Translations under genes and position numbers: made by a program | Shown: positions 41,796-56,146 of the stretch, in pieces | Position numbering within the stretch: position 1 is the stretch's first letter | Layout of the letters: each line of letters starts with the position of its first letter | Origin: Anaeromyxobacter dehalogenans 2CP-C | GTDB taxonomy: Bacteria > Myxococcota > Myxococcia > Myxococcales > Anaeromyxobacteraceae | Assembly (NCBI RefSeq): GCF_000013385.1 | Contig: NC_007760.1 | Span: forward strand, 1,296,001 to 1,360,000 | Direction of reading: 5' to 3' | Length of the DNA: 64,000 bases | Notes under the pieces: model-generated | Databases searched by the model: none | Told to the model about the DNA's origin: nothing | The model's input: the letters and a program-made list of their open reading frames with translations, nothing else

Positions 41796-42814
41796 TCAGC
41801 GCCCGCGGAGCAGCTCGGCCACCGTCTCCGGCGCCTTGCGGGGCCGGACGTGCTGCTCCAGCCACCGCACGGTCTCGAACAGCGTCTCCTGCGGATCGCG
41901 CGCCGAGAACCCGAGCGCCTCCTCCGCCTTGCGCGAGTCGCAGTACCAGAAGTGCTCGCCCATCTCGACCGAGGGCGCGTCGATGGGCGCCTCGGCGCCG
42001 CGCCACCCGGAGAGCTTCTCGAGGAGCCGCGCCCCGGCGACGTTCAGGCCGCCGGGCAGCGCCAGCCGCGGCGCGGGCACGCCCGAGAGCCGCTCCAGCC
42101 GGCCGAAGAAGTCGCGGAAGCTCAGGTTCGCGCCGCCGAGCAGGTAGCGCTCGCCGGGCCGCCCGCGCTCGAGCGCCGCCGCGAACGCGCGGGCCGCGTC
42201 GCGCACGTCCACGAAGGAGAGCCCGCCGCTGGGCATGGCCGGGATGCGCCGCTCCAGGAACTTGAAGACGACGTCGGTGGAGGAGAGGCGGGTGTCGCCC
42301 GGGCCGAGCAGGAGCGACGGGTTCAGCACCACCACCGGGAGCCCGGTGTCGCGGTGGATCCGGAGCGCCGCCTTCTCCTGGAAGATCTTGGAGAGGTAGT
42401 AGGGCCAGCCCGCCACCGCGGCGATGGGGTAGGGGTCGGCCTCGGTGGCGACCCGCTCCTCCTTCGAGACGGCGATGGTGCCGGAGGTGGAGGCGAGGAT
42501 CACCCGCCGCACGCCCGCGGCGACGCACGCCTCCAGCAGCCGCCGCGTGCCCTGCACGTGCAGCTCGTACAGGCGCGCCGGCTCGGCCGGATCGAAGTCC
42601 ACCTGCCCGGCCAGGTGGAACACCGCGTCCACGCCGTCGAGCGCCGCCCGGACCGCCTCGGCGTCCTCGAGCGCGGCGCGGCGCACGTCGGCGCCGAGCG
42701 CCTCGGCCTCCGGCGCGGCCGAGCGCTGCAGCAGCCGGAGGCGGTGGCCGGCCCGCGCGAGCAGCGGGACGAGCGCGGCGCCGAGGAACCCGGTGCCGCC
42801 GGTGACGAGCAGGT

Positions 42815-42818
<4 letters not shown>
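41796..42818 (-). CDS. NAD-dependent epimerase/dehydratase (SDR, 3-beta-HSD/DFR-like)
   Basis: A 340-residue extended SDR. The GTG at 42818 overlaps the stop of the 1537-residue gene (GTGA), so the two are coupled. The Rossmann start is VTGGTGFLGAALVPLL, with the cofactor region RLLQRSA. VDAVFHLAGQVDFDP is the NNAG-like motif. The catalytic pair is in GWPYYLSKIFQEKA (Tyr-x-x-x-Lys; STSGT precedes it). The last third has a substrate loop (FSARDPQETLFETVRWLEQHV). It probably reduces a carbonyl or oxidises a hydroxyl on the product of the fused enzyme. Confidence 0.9.
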
Positions 42819-47428
<4,610 letters not shown>

Positions 47429-47432
47429 CGGC

Positions 47433-49046
47433 TCAGCCCAGGTTCTGCGTCATGACGATGGGCGGGTGGTGCATCATGGTCACCTGGGCGCTCCGGCCGT
47501 GCTCGGAGCGGGCCATGTCGATGGCCTCGGAGAGCGTCTCGGCGGTGTCCCAGCCCATCAGCCGCGGCACCTGCGCGTTGTCCGCGCCCACCGCGATGAT
47601 GCGGCCCATGTGCTGGCGCCCGTTCTCGCCCCAGTACCACATGAAGAACGGGTGGGCCCCGTGGTACGCGTGGCCGGTCCGGTACAGGTGGACGTAGGTC
47701 GGGTTCTCGGCGAACTCGCGCTCGTACTTCGCCTCGAGCACCTTCGCGTCGCGGGTCTCGGGCAGCAGCCGGTGGAAGAACTCGATGTAGCTCGGGTGCG
47801 CCACCGGGTCGAACACGTCGGTGCAGGGGTGCGCGAGGATGAGCGTCCCGCCCGGCTTGAGCAGCGGCTTGCCGCGGTAGAAGTTGAAGAAGTACCCGCA
47901 GGCCATCACCTGGACCAGCAGCGGGTTCAGGATCGAGTTCACGTTGTACGGGGAGACGAACGGGATCCCGTACACCAGCACGTCGGCCTGGTAGTCCACG
48001 TCCACCGCGTACTGGGCCCAGCTCGCCTTCAGGATCTTCGCGTGCGTGGGCTCGGTGACGCCGGCGGCCACCGCGATGATGTCGTAGGCGGCGGGCACGG
48101 CCTGGAAGATCTTCCGCTTGGCCGCGGCGGGCAGCCCCTTCAGCGCGGCGCGCAGCGCGGCGAGCTTCAGCCGGTCGGTCTCGCCGAACGCCTCCTCGCG
48201 CTTCATGAGGAAGTCCATCGGGCCGTCGAACATGCGGTTGTTGACGGTGGTCTCGATGTGGAAGACCTTCAGCGATCGGTCGATGTAGCGCCCGATGCGG
48301 TCCACCGAGCGGTGCATCTCCGAGCGCTCGGGGTCCATGTACGAGTGGCTCTTGCGGATGTGGTGCGGCGTGTGGTGCGCCTTCACGCCCTCGTAGTTCG
48401 TGAGCCCGGTGCCGACCGACTTGTGCCCGCCGTCCATGGGCACGAAGTTCACGTTCACGTAGATGAGCAGGTCGGACTCGGCGGCGCGCCGGTTGATGAT
48501 GACCTTCTCGCCGTGCTCGGTGGTGCCCAGCGTCACCAGGCCGTCGGGGTCCTCGGCGTCGTGGTTGTAGTAGCGGTCCGGGTAGAACGCGTCGAAGATC
48601 TCCGCGCCCACCATCCGCTTCATCTCCGCCTCGGTCATGTGGCGGTGCAGCGCCACCGCGACGACGAGGTGGACGTCGTCCACGCCGGACTCCGCCAGCA
48701 GCGGCAGGATCACCTCCAGCACCTGCTGGCGCACGTCGGGCGTGCGCATCGGCGGAAGCGGCAGCGAGATGTCGTCGAGCGCGATGGTGACCTTCATGCC
48801 CGGGCGCAGCATGGCGTGGAGCGGCTCGCACCCCTCCGGCCGGTTGATGGCGCTCCGGATGGCCGCCTTCACGTTGGGCAGCCCCTCCACCGGCGGCTTC
48901 GGGTAGATCACCCGCGTCCCGACCGGCAGGTCCTCCACCAGCAGGTCCTCGCCGGAGAAGAGCACGCGCGGCGGCGAGTCGCGGTCGATGGTGACGATCT
49001 GCTCGGTCGCCTCGTAGAAGCGGGAGAGGCTCCGCGGCTCGCGCAT
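47433..49046 (-). CDS. LarA/DUF2088-like protein
   Basis: A 537-residue protein whose N-terminal part matches the lactate-racemase-like DUF2088 fold. Motifs resembling the LarA active site are [19 protein letters not shown] (His pair), YYNHDAED, and [22 protein letters not shown] with Lys209 at the place of the Lys that carries the nickel-pincer cofactor. The C-terminal half (about 330-520) is less familiar, with [25 protein letters not shown]. LarA itself is about 425 residues. It may be a nickel-pincer racemase or epimerase working on a hydroxyacyl intermediate, which is inference. It lies 4 bp upstream of the multidomain enzyme in the same direction, and 6 bp after the HAD gene. Confidence 0.8.
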   Translation of the reverse strand: MREPRSLSRFYEATEQIVTIDRDSPPRVLFSGEDLLVEDLPVGTRVIYPKPPVEGLPNVKAAIRSAINRPEGCEPLHAMLRPGMKVTIALDDISLPLPPMRTPDVRQQVLEVILPLLAESGVDDVHLVVAVALHRHMTEAEMKRMVGAEIFDAFYPDRYYNHDAEDPDGLVTLGTTEHGEKVIINRRAAESDLLIYVNVNFVPMDGGHKSVGTGLTNYEGVKAHHTPHHIRKSHSYMDPERSEMHRSVDRIGRYIDRSLKVFHIETTVNNRMFDGPMDFLMKREEAFGETDRLKLAALRAALKGLPAAAKRKIFQAVPAAYDIIAVAAGVTEPTHAKILKASWAQYAVDVDYQADVLVYGIPFVSPYNVNSILNPLLVQVMACGYFFNFYRGKPLLKPGGTLILAHPCTDVFDPVAHPSYIEFFHRLLPETRDAKVLEAKYEREFAENPTYVHLYRTGHAYHGAHPFFMWYWGENGRQHMGRIIAVGADNAQVPRLMGWDTAETLSEAIDMARSEHGRSAQVTMMHHPPIVMTQNLG

Positions 49047-49052
49047 GGTGTC

Positions 49053-49730
49053 TCAACCCTCCGTGGTGCGCAGGACGGGCCACTCGTAGGCCCGGGCGAC
49101 GCGGGCGAGCCGCGCGTCCGGGTTGACCGCCGCGGGGTGGCCCACCACCGCGAGCATGGGGTAGTCGGAGAAGGAGTCCGAGTACGCGAAGCTCTTCTCG
49201 AGCGCCACGCCGTTCCGCACGCACCAGTCGCGGATCACCAGCGCCTTGTGCGCACCCTCGATGATGGGCGGCACGACGCGCCCGGTGGCGACGCCCTGCA
49301 CGAAGCGCATCCGGTTGGCGATGAGGTCGTCGGCGCCGAGGTGCTCGGACAGGCGCCGCACGGTGAAGTCGAGCGCGCCGGTGACGAACACCACCCGGCA
49401 GCCGGCGCGCCGCGCCTCGTCCACCAGCCGGCGCGAGCCGGGGTGCACCGCCGGCTTCAGCACGTCCTCGAACAGCTCGGTCGCGAGCGTCTCCAGCCGG
49501 TCCTCGCTCTGGCCGCGGTAGTACGCGTAGAACAGCTCGTTGAACGCCTTCCGGTTCACCCGGTCCGCGGCCATGAAGAGGGGCACGGACAGGAGCGTGC
49601 GGGCGGTCTGCCAGGCGGTGCCGAGGATCGTCCCCTGGTTCATCGCGTAGAACGCGAACGCGTGCACGATGTTCGTGCGCACGAGCGTCCCGTCGATGTC
49701 GAAGAACGCAGCCTTGCCCGGATCCGCCAT
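49053..49730 (-). CDS. HAD-IB family phosphatase
   Basis: A 225-residue HAD hydrolase similar to SerB and to the HAD half of the plsC-SerB fusions. The nucleophile motif is FFDIDGTLVRTNIV (Asp11, with Asp13). Motif II lies in VVFVTGALDFTVRR and motif III in FAYSDSFSDYPML. I choose the ATG at 49730; an earlier in-frame TTG (49769) would add 13 residues with no similarity. HAD-IB enzymes often dephosphorylate phosphoserine, glycerol phosphate or lipid phosphates. Here it may act on a phospholipid precursor in the same pathway as its neighbours. It ends 6 bp before the LarA-like gene. Confidence 0.9.
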   Translation of the reverse strand: MADPGKAAFFDIDGTLVRTNIVHAFAFYAMNQGTILGTAWQTARTLLSVPLFMAADRVNRKAFNELFYAYYRGQSEDRLETLATELFEDVLKPAVHPGSRRLVDEARRAGCRVVFVTGALDFTVRRLSEHLGADDLIANRMRFVQGVATGRVVPPIIEGAHKALVIRDWCVRNGVALEKSFAYSDSFSDYPMLAVVGHPAAVNPDARLARVARAYEWPVLRTTEG

Positions 49731-49793
49731 GACCCGCGAGGCATACGCAATGGACGACCCGGTTGGCAAGGGCGTAGCGGGGGCTTCGAACGC

Positions 49794-50756
49794 CTACAGC
49801 CACCCGGCGGCGCGATACCAGGCGGCCGCCCGCGTCATCGACGCGGCGAGTGAAGTCGTCGCCTCGAAGCCGAGCCGCTCGCGCGCCTTCGACGCGTCGC
49901 ACACCCAGCCCGGCGCGAGCACCTGCGCGACCAGCTTCGAGCCGACCGGCAGCCGGCGCCCGAGCGCGCGGCCCACCGCGTCACCGGCGCGCCCGACCCC
50001 GCGCAGCAGCGCCTCCGGCACCGGCAGGCGGCGCGCCCGCACGCCGAGCGCCCGCGCCGCCTCCTCCATCAGCCCTCGCGCCGTGACCGGCTCCGGCGCC
50101 GCCAGGAAGAACGCCTCCCCGCGGGCCGCGTCGCGATCGGCGAGCAGCAGCAGCCCGCGGGCGCAGTCGTCCACGTCGATCCAGGACAGCGGGCGGTCGC
50201 CCAGGTCGAGCGCGAGCCCGGCCCGGGCGATCCGGAAGAACAGCAGGTTCTCCCGGTCGCCGGGGCCCATGATGCGGGGCGGCCGCGCGATGGCGACCGG
50301 GAGCTGCCCCGCGAAAGAGAGCGCCTCGCGCTCCGCCTCGGCCTTGGACGCACCGTACGGCTCGACCGGCGCGAGCGGCGCGTCCTCGCGGACGGGCTCC
50401 CGCGACGGCGCGCAGGCGGCCCGCGAGCCGGCCAGCACGAAGCGCCGGAGCCCGGGCGCGCGCTCCACGCACGCCTCCAGCGCGAGCCGGGTCGAGCCGG
50501 CGTTCACCCGCAGGAACTCCGCCGGGTCGGCGGCGCGCCGCACGCCCGCGAGGTGGAACACGAGCTCCTGCCCCGCCACGGCGGCGCGGAGCGCGCGCGG
50601 GTCGGTGACGTCCCCGACCATCACCTCGGCGCCGGCCTCGGCGAGCGCCTCCGAAGGGCGGCGGACCAGCGCGCGCACGCGGTCGCCGCGGGCGGCCAGC
50701 GCGCGCACGAGCGCCATGCCGAGGAAGCCGCCGGCGCCGGTGACGAGGGCTCGCAT
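49794..50756 (-). CDS. NAD-dependent epimerase/dehydratase family protein (SDR)
   Basis: A 320-residue extended SDR that heads the operon. The ATG at 50756 gives MRALVTGAGGFLGMALVRAL with the GxxGxxG cofactor loop. VFHLAGVRR matches the NAG motif. The catalytic pair is in PYGASKAEAER (YxxxK). The substrate side includes RPPRIMGPGDRENLLFFRIARAG and WIDVDDCARGLLLLADRDA. The C-terminus ends with a helix (ASMTRAAAWYRAAGWL). It differs from the SDR at 41796, so the cluster has two SDRs flanking three other genes. Substrate unknown, but a hydroxy- or keto-lipid is a natural guess from its neighbours. Confidence 0.87.
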   Translation of the reverse strand: MRALVTGAGGFLGMALVRALAARGDRVRALVRRPSEALAEAGAEVMVGDVTDPRALRAAVAGQELVFHLAGVRRAADPAEFLRVNAGSTRLALEACVERAPGLRRFVLAGSRAACAPSREPVREDAPLAPVEPYGASKAEAEREALSFAGQLPVAIARPPRIMGPGDRENLLFFRIARAGLALDLGDRPLSWIDVDDCARGLLLLADRDAARGEAFFLAAPEPVTARGLMEEAARALGVRARRLPVPEALLRGVGRAGDAVGRALGRRLPVGSKLVAQVLAPGWVCDASKARERLGFEATTSLAASMTRAAAWYRAAGWL

Positions 50757-50899
50757 GGACGCCCGGATGTGAACCACGCGACCCGGCGCCCGTCAACCCG
50801 GCCGAGGGGCGGCGCCACCCCCCTTGTCCCCCGGCGGTCGCGCGCCCCAGCTTTGATTCGGACCCGGACGGGAGGTCCGTCGGGGAAGGGGGAGGGGCG

Positions 50900-51319
50900 A
50901 TGAGATACCTGAGGGCGCTGGTGGCGGTGGTGGCGCTGGCGGTGGTGGCCCAGGCCGCCCGGGCGGACGACGACGTCTACGTGCGACGCCACGCAAACCC
51001 GATGGGCACGGTGGCGCGCGACACCATCGCGGGCGGCGTGGCCGGCTCCGCGGTGGCGGGCGGGATCATCCTCTACAACATGGGGATCCAGGATCACTCG
51101 GACTACGACTGGGGCCGCACGCTGGCCTGGGGCGCGCTGATCGGCGCCGGCGTGGGCCTGCTGTGGGGCATCGTGGACGTGTCCACCGCCCCGGACTACG
51201 CGATGCGAACGGCGGCGGTGGGGGCGCCGGTGCGCGACGGGCAGTCGCTCACCATGGACGTCCGCCGGCGGGACCAGTCGCGGCAGGAGACGTTCTCGCT
51301 GGTGAGCGGACGGTTCTGA
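50900..51319 (+). CDS. Exported small membrane protein of unknown function
   Basis: A 139-residue protein with a signal peptide (MRYLRALVAVVALAVVAQAARA). The mature part holds two hydrophobic, glycine-rich segments (ARDTIAGGVAGSAVAGGIILYNMG and GRTLAWGALIGAGVGLLWGIVD), like a glycine-zipper protein. The last 45 residues are polar and strand-rich (VGAPVRDGQSLTMDVRRRDQSRQETFSLVSGRF). GGGGGAGGGG precedes the ATG at 50900. It may be an outer-membrane-associated or periplasmic protein. I recognise no characterised relative. Confidence 0.72.
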   Translation: MRYLRALVAVVALAVVAQAARADDDVYVRRHANPMGTVARDTIAGGVAGSAVAGGIILYNMGIQDHSDYDWGRTLAWGALIGAGVGLLWGIVDVSTAPDYAMRTAAVGAPVRDGQSLTMDVRRRDQSRQETFSLVSGRF

Positions 51320-51431
51320 GGCGTCGCTGCCGGGCGCGGGGAGGAGGGCCCCCGCGCCCGGCGGCCGATCCGCCGCCCGGTCGCACGATGGGTCGCGCCG
51401 CCGGCGGCGCTCGATTATCCTCGCGCGCGCC

Positions 51432-53435
51432 ATGCCCACGCTCGCGCGCTCCGTGTGCCCCTTCGACTGTCCCGATGCCTGTGGCCTGCTCGTCGAGGTC
51501 GAGGACGGGCGCGCGGTGAAGGTCCGGGGCGACCCGGAGCACCCGTACTCGCAGGGCACCCTGTGCCCGAAGATGAACGGCTACGACCGGACGGTGCACT
51601 CGCCGGACCGGCTCACCCATCCTCTGATCCGCACCGGCCCGAAGGGCGCCGGGGCGTTCCGGCGCGCGACCTGGGACGAGGCCGTCGCGCTCGTGGCCGC
51701 GCGCTGGAAGGAGATCCTCGCCGCAGAGGGCGGGGAGGCGATCCTGCCGTACTCGTACGCCGGATCGATGGGCCTGGTGCAGCGGAACGCCGGCTTCCCG
51801 TTCTTCCACCGCCTGGGCGCGTCGCGGCTGGCCCGCACCATCTGCACGCCGGCCCAGGACGCCGGCTGGACCGCGGTGATGGGCGCCACCTCGGGCCCGG
51901 ATCCGGACACGGTGCTCGGCTCGGACCTGGTGGTGCTCTGGGGCATCAACGCGGTCGCGACGAGCATCCACTTCGCCCAGCGGGCGCGCGAGGCGCGGCG
52001 GCGCGGCGCGCGGGTGCTGCTGGTGGACACCTACCGGACCGACACCGCCGCCGTCGCGGACGAGGTGATCCTGGTCCGGCCCGGCTCCGACGGCATGCTC
52101 GCGCTCGGGCTCGTCCACGTGCTCGCGCGCGAGGGGCTGGCCGACGAGGCGTTCCTGGCGAGCGAGACCGTCGGGTGGCCGGAGCTGAAGGCGGTCGCGC
52201 TCGCGGAGTGCCCGCCGGACGCGGTCGCGGCGGCGACCGGGCTCGCGCCGGAGGCGATCGTGGCGCTGGCGCGGACGCTGGCGCGGGCGCGCGCGCCGTT
52301 CTTCCGGATCGGCGGCGGCCCCTCGCGCTACGGCAACGGCGCCATGACCGTCCGCAGCGTGGTCGCGCTCGCGGCGGTGCTGGGGGCGCTCGGCCGCGAG
52401 GGCGGCGGCTGCCTCACCTCCACCGCCTCGTCGCAGGCGTTCGACCTCTCCCCGGTGCGCCGCGAGGACCTGCTCCCGCGCCCGGTGCGCGAGGTGAACA
52501 TGAACCGGCTGGGCTGGGCGCTGAACGAGCTGCGCGACCCGCCCATCCGCTCGATGTACGTGTGGTGCTCGAACCCGGCCGCGGTCGCGCCCGACCAGAA
52601 CGCGGTGCTGCGCGGGCTCTCGCGCGAGGACCTGTTCCTGGTGGTGCACGAGCGCTTCCTCACCGACACCGCGCGCCACGCGGACGTGGTCCTGCCGGCG
52701 ACCACCTCGCTCGAGCACCTCGACGTCTACCGCTCCTACGGGCACTACACGGTCCAGCGGGCCGAGCCGGCCATCCCGCCGCTCGGCGAGGCGAAGCCGA
52801 ACTGGGAGGTCTTCCAGCTCCTCGCCGCGGCCATGGGCTTCGACGAGCCGGTGTTCCGGACCAGCGCCGCCGAGCTGGCCGACCAGCTGCTCGCGCAGCG
52901 GTCGGCGTGGTGGGACGGCGTGGATCGCTCCCGGCTCGCGGAGGGGAAGGCGGTCCGCCTCGCGCCGCCGCCCGGCCCGCGCTGGCGCACCGCCTCCGGC
53001 CGCATCGAGCTCGCGAACCCGGCGCTGCGCGAGCGGGTGCCGCGGCCGATCGCGCCGCACGCGGACGGCGACCCGCTGCCGCTGAAGCTCGTCACCGCGC
53101 CCGCGCTCTACACGCTCAACTCCACCTTCCAGGAGCGGCCCGAGCTGCGCGCCAAGGCCGGCGGCATGCAGCTCCGGCTCGCGCCCTCGGAGGCCGCCGC
53201 GCGCGGGCTCTCCGACGGCCAGCGGGTGGTGGCCTGGAACGGCCTCGGCGAGGCGGCGTTCGTGCTGCGGGTCGAGGAGGGCGTGCCGCCCGGCGTGGCG
53301 GTGGCCGCCGGCGTGTTCTGGCTCGCGCACGCCCCGGGCGCACGGAACGTGAACGCGCTCACCTCGCAGCGGCTCACCGACGAGGCGGGCGGCTCCACCT
53401 TCTACGACAACCGCGTGGACGTCCGGGCGGCCTAG
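51432..53435 (+). CDS. Molybdopterin oxidoreductase, cytoplasmic
   Basis: A 667-residue Mo/W-bis-MGD oxidoreductase of the formate-dehydrogenase/DMSO-reductase superfamily. The N-terminal [4Fe-4S] ligands are Cys9, Cys13, Cys17 and Cys45 (VCPFDCPDAC, GTLCPK). No Tat or Sec signal precedes them, so the enzyme should be cytoplasmic. Other family blocks are LVVLWGINAVATSIHFAQRARE (cofactor loop), SDVVLPATTSLEH and NVNALTSQRLTDEAGGSTFYDN. The position of the metal-ligand side chain is not obvious; TICTPAQDAG near residue 140 is a candidate. Partner iron-sulfur or membrane subunits are not adjacent, so it may use a soluble electron carrier. Substrate unknown. Confidence 0.88.
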   Translation: MPTLARSVCPFDCPDACGLLVEVEDGRAVKVRGDPEHPYSQGTLCPKMNGYDRTVHSPDRLTHPLIRTGPKGAGAFRRATWDEAVALVAARWKEILAAEGGEAILPYSYAGSMGLVQRNAGFPFFHRLGASRLARTICTPAQDAGWTAVMGATSGPDPDTVLGSDLVVLWGINAVATSIHFAQRAREARRRGARVLLVDTYRTDTAAVADEVILVRPGSDGMLALGLVHVLAREGLADEAFLASETVGWPELKAVALAECPPDAVAAATGLAPEAIVALARTLARARAPFFRIGGGPSRYGNGAMTVRSVVALAAVLGALGREGGGCLTSTASSQAFDLSPVRREDLLPRPVREVNMNRLGWALNELRDPPIRSMYVWCSNPAAVAPDQNAVLRGLSREDLFLVVHERFLTDTARHADVVLPATTSLEHLDVYRSYGHYTVQRAEPAIPPLGEAKPNWEVFQLLAAAMGFDEPVFRTSAAELADQLLAQRSAWWDGVDRSRLAEGKAVRLAPPPGPRWRTASGRIELANPALRERVPRPIAPHADGDPLPLKLVTAPALYTLNSTFQERPELRAKAGGMQLRLAPSEAAARGLSDGQRVVAWNGLGEAAFVLRVEEGVPPGVAVAAGVFWLAHAPGARNVNALTSQRLTDEAGGSTFYDNRVDVRAA

Positions 53436-53654
53436 GCCGACCCGGGGCCCCGACCCAATCCGAACCGCTCCGCCCTGCGCCGGCTCTCGCCCGGACGGGC
53501 GAGCCATGCGTCCACGGGTAGACGAGCCGGGGCGAGACCTTGGGCCGCGGATGTTCTCGCGGGCCTTTGTGGTTTCATGATCGGCACCAGGAAGGGTAGC
53601 TGCTCCCCATTTTTGCCGATCGGACGCCCTCTCCTGTATCTTGCGCGCGATCAT

Positions 53655-53671
53655 TTCCCGTTTCTCGGGAA
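53655..53671 (+). promoter_or_regulatory. 5' hairpin before ccoN
   Basis: TTCCCG and CGGGAA form a perfect 6-bp stem around TTTCT just before the ribosome-binding site of ccoN. Upstream, TTGCCG-16-TGTATC (53613-53640) is a poor promoter candidate, and TTGCG-CGCG-ATCAT (53641-53654) is a distant FNR/Crp-like half match. The oxygen-control link is only a suggestion. Confidence 0.3.
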
Positions 53672-53682
53672 GGAATGGGCAC

Positions 53683-55104
53683 ATGAACGACTATCGGTAC
53701 GACTACCGGACCGTCCAGGGGTTCATCCTCTCGGCGATGTTCTGGGGCGTCGTCGGGATCCTGCTCGGGCTCCTCATCAGCGTGCAGCTGTGGGCGCCCG
53801 CCGCGAACTTCGCGCCGTACCTGACCTACGGTCGGCTGCGCCCGGTGCACACCAACGGCCTGATCTTCGGCCTGGGCGTGGGCGCCATCTTCGGCCTCTT
53901 CTATTACATCACCATGCGGCTCTGTAAGCGGCCGCTGCTGTTCCCGCGCCTCGCGCGCGTGCAGCTCTGGCTGTTCAACGCCGGCATCGTGGCCGCCGCG
54001 GTGTCGCTGCTGCTCGGCCAGACGCAGTCGCTCGAGTACGCCGAGCTGGAGTGGCCGCTCGACCTCGCCATCGTGGTGCTGTGGGTGATGCTGGCGGTGA
54101 ACGTCTTCGGCACGATCCTGAAGCGGCGCGAGGAGCAGATGTACGTGTCGCTCTGGTACATCGTCGCGACCGTCATCACCATCGCGATCCTCTACGTCGT
54201 CAACAACCTCGCGGTGCCGGTGAGCCTGGGCAAGAGCTACCCGCTGTTCGCCGGGGTGAACTCCGCCAACGTGCAGTGGTGGTACGGGCACAACGCGGTC
54301 GGCTTCCTGCTCACCACGCCGATCCTGGCGATGTTCTACTACTTCCTCCCGAAGTCCACCGGGCTGCCCATCTACAGCCACCGGCTCTCCATCGTCGCGT
54401 TCTGGTCGCTGATCTTCGCGTACCTGTGGACCGGCGCGCACCACCTCGTCTACACGCCGCTGCCGGACTGGATCCAGACGCTCGCCATCGTGTTCACGAT
54501 GTTCCTCATCGCGCCGTCGTGGGGCTCGGTGGTGAACGGCTACTACACGGTGGGCCAGGACTGGACCAGGATGCGGTCCAACTACCTCACCAAGTTCTTC
54601 ATCCTCGGCATCACCTTCTACGGCCTGCAGACGGTGCAGGGGCCGACGCAGGGCCTCCGCGTCGTGTCGCAGCTCATCCACTTCACCGACTGGGTCCCCG
54701 GCCACGTGCACATGGGCACGATGGGCTGGGTGACCATGATCATCTGCGCGTCCATCTACTACGTGGTGCCGCGCATCAACGGGACCGAGCTCTACTCGGA
54801 GAAGCTCGCCAACGTTCACTTCTGGCTGGTGCTGGTGGGCCAGCTCCTGTTCTCGATCACGATGTGGATCACCGGCATCCGGCAGGGCTGGATGTGGAAG
54901 GCCACCGACGAGGCCGGCAAGCTCGAGTACACGTTCATGGACGGGGTGATCGGGAACTATCCGTACTGGCACACGCGCACGCTGGCCGGGATCATCTTCG
55001 CCGCGGGCATGGTGGTGTTCGTCTACAACGTGCTCATGACCATCCGGAAGGGGAGGGCGGCGCAGGCGGCCGCCGGCTCGGCCCCGACCACGGTGGCGGC
55101 GTAG
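53683..55104 (+). CDS. ccoN: CcoN, cbb3-type cytochrome c oxidase subunit I
   Basis: The catalytic subunit of the high-affinity proton-pumping cbb3 oxidase in the inner membrane. The ATG at 53683 (MNDYRYDYRTVQGF) gives 473 residues; an ATG in frame at 53641 is less likely, and GGAAGG is well placed for 53683. About twelve membrane segments are visible. The low-spin heme His is in RPVHTNGLIFG, and the CuB site WWYGHNAVGFLLT contains the Tyr-His environment. GAHHLVYTPLPDW carries further CuB ligands and VPGHVHMGTMGWVTM holds the high-spin and low-spin heme ligands. It is the first gene of the cco locus and is followed directly by ccoO. Confidence 0.97.
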   Translation: MNDYRYDYRTVQGFILSAMFWGVVGILLGLLISVQLWAPAANFAPYLTYGRLRPVHTNGLIFGLGVGAIFGLFYYITMRLCKRPLLFPRLARVQLWLFNAGIVAAAVSLLLGQTQSLEYAELEWPLDLAIVVLWVMLAVNVFGTILKRREEQMYVSLWYIVATVITIAILYVVNNLAVPVSLGKSYPLFAGVNSANVQWWYGHNAVGFLLTTPILAMFYYFLPKSTGLPIYSHRLSIVAFWSLIFAYLWTGAHHLVYTPLPDWIQTLAIVFTMFLIAPSWGSVVNGYYTVGQDWTRMRSNYLTKFFILGITFYGLQTVQGPTQGLRVVSQLIHFTDWVPGHVHMGTMGWVTMIICASIYYVVPRINGTELYSEKLANVHFWLVLVGQLLFSITMWITGIRQGWMWKATDEAGKLEYTFMDGVIGNYPYWHTRTLAGIIFAAGMVVFVYNVLMTIRKGRAAQAAAGSAPTTVAA

Positions 55105-55116
55105 GAGGGGATGACC

Positions 55117-56136
55117 ATGAGTGAATCCAGCATCTACCGCAAGCCGGTGGCGTTCGCGGCGCTCGCGACCGTGGTGGTCCTCGCCGGCACCATCGCCACC
55201 ATGGCGTACCCGATGCTCCGCCCGGAGCTGCACCCGAAGGTCGAGGGGCTGAAGCCGCTCTCGCCGCTGGAGCTGGCGGGGCGCGACGTCTACCAGCGGG
55301 AGGGCTGCGTGAACTGCCACACGCAGACCGTCCGCCCGCTGAAGAGCGAGGTGGTCCGCTACAAGGGCAACCGCGCGCCGGAGCCGTCCGGCCAGTACTC
55401 GCTGGCCGGCGAGTTCGCCTACGACCACCCGTTCCTGTGGGGCTCGAAGCGCACCGGCCCGGACCTCGCGTTCGAGGGCTGGATCAAGCCGTCGAAGGAC
55501 TGGCACTACGCGCACTTCGAGGACCCGCAGAAGGTGGTGCCGCGCTCCAACATGCCGAAGTACGCGTTCCTGCGTCGCAACGCGCTCGAGGCCGCGAAGG
55601 TCCAGGCCAGCATGCGCGGGCTGCGCACGCTGGGCGTGCCGTACACCGACGCGGACCTCGCGGCGGTGCCCGCCGTGGTCGAGGGGAAGACCGAGCTGGA
55701 CGCGCTGGTCGCGTACACCGTCTCGCTCGGCAAGGCGGTGAACCGCGCCGCGGCCGGCGGCGGCGAGGTGGACCTGGAGGCGCCGAACCCGTTCGCGACG
55801 GACGTGGCCGCGATCGCCAAGGGCAAGGCGCTGTTCGACGCGAACGCCTGCTCGGCGTGCCACGGCGACGAGGCGCAGGGGCAGGAGGGCGTGGCCCCGA
55901 ACCTCATCGACGATCGGTTCCTGGGCGCCTCGCCCGACCTGCCCGACGCGGCGTACTTCGCCATGATCAAGGGCGGCAGCGACGCGAAGAAGGCGCTGGG
56001 CCGGCCCGGCGTGCCGGACGGCGGCATGGCGGCGTTCGGCGGGGACCTGTCCGACGACGACATCTGGGCGATCGTCGCGTGGCTCCGGAACCAGAAGGCG
56101 CACGAGGCGGCCGAGGGCCACCCCGGCGGCCACTAG
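55117..56136 (+). CDS. ccoO: CcoO with an added C-terminal cytochrome c domain
   Basis: A 339-residue membrane-anchored cytochrome c. The ATG at 55117 is preferred because AGGAGG is 8 bases upstream; the ATG at 55111 is too close to it. One membrane anchor (AFAALATVVVLAGTIATMAY) precedes the CcoO domain, with heme motif CVNCH at 64-68, the QTVRPL block, and RSNMPKYAF as Met ligand. After an Ala/Gly linker at about 205-235 there is a second cytochrome c domain with CSACH at 245-249 and a GGMAAFGGDLSDDDIWAIVAWLR end, resembling the last domain of CcoP. Normal CcoO (about 200 aa) has only one heme. It is a CcoO-CcoP hybrid, which is unusual. Confidence 0.92.
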   Translation: MSESSIYRKPVAFAALATVVVLAGTIATMAYPMLRPELHPKVEGLKPLSPLELAGRDVYQREGCVNCHTQTVRPLKSEVVRYKGNRAPEPSGQYSLAGEFAYDHPFLWGSKRTGPDLAFEGWIKPSKDWHYAHFEDPQKVVPRSNMPKYAFLRRNALEAAKVQASMRGLRTLGVPYTDADLAAVPAVVEGKTELDALVAYTVSLGKAVNRAAAGGGEVDLEAPNPFATDVAAIAKGKALFDANACSACHGDEAQGQEGVAPNLIDDRFLGASPDLPDAAYFAMIKGGSDAKKALGRPGVPDGGMAAFGGDLSDDDIWAIVAWLRNQKAHEAAEGHPGGH

Positions 56137-56146
56137 GAGGCGCACC

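Noticed and set aside
53641..53654. FNR/Crp-like site before ccoN (TTGCG-CGCG-ATCAT)
   Set aside because: Too few matches to TTGAT-N4-ATCAA to claim, although oxygen control of this locus is likely.
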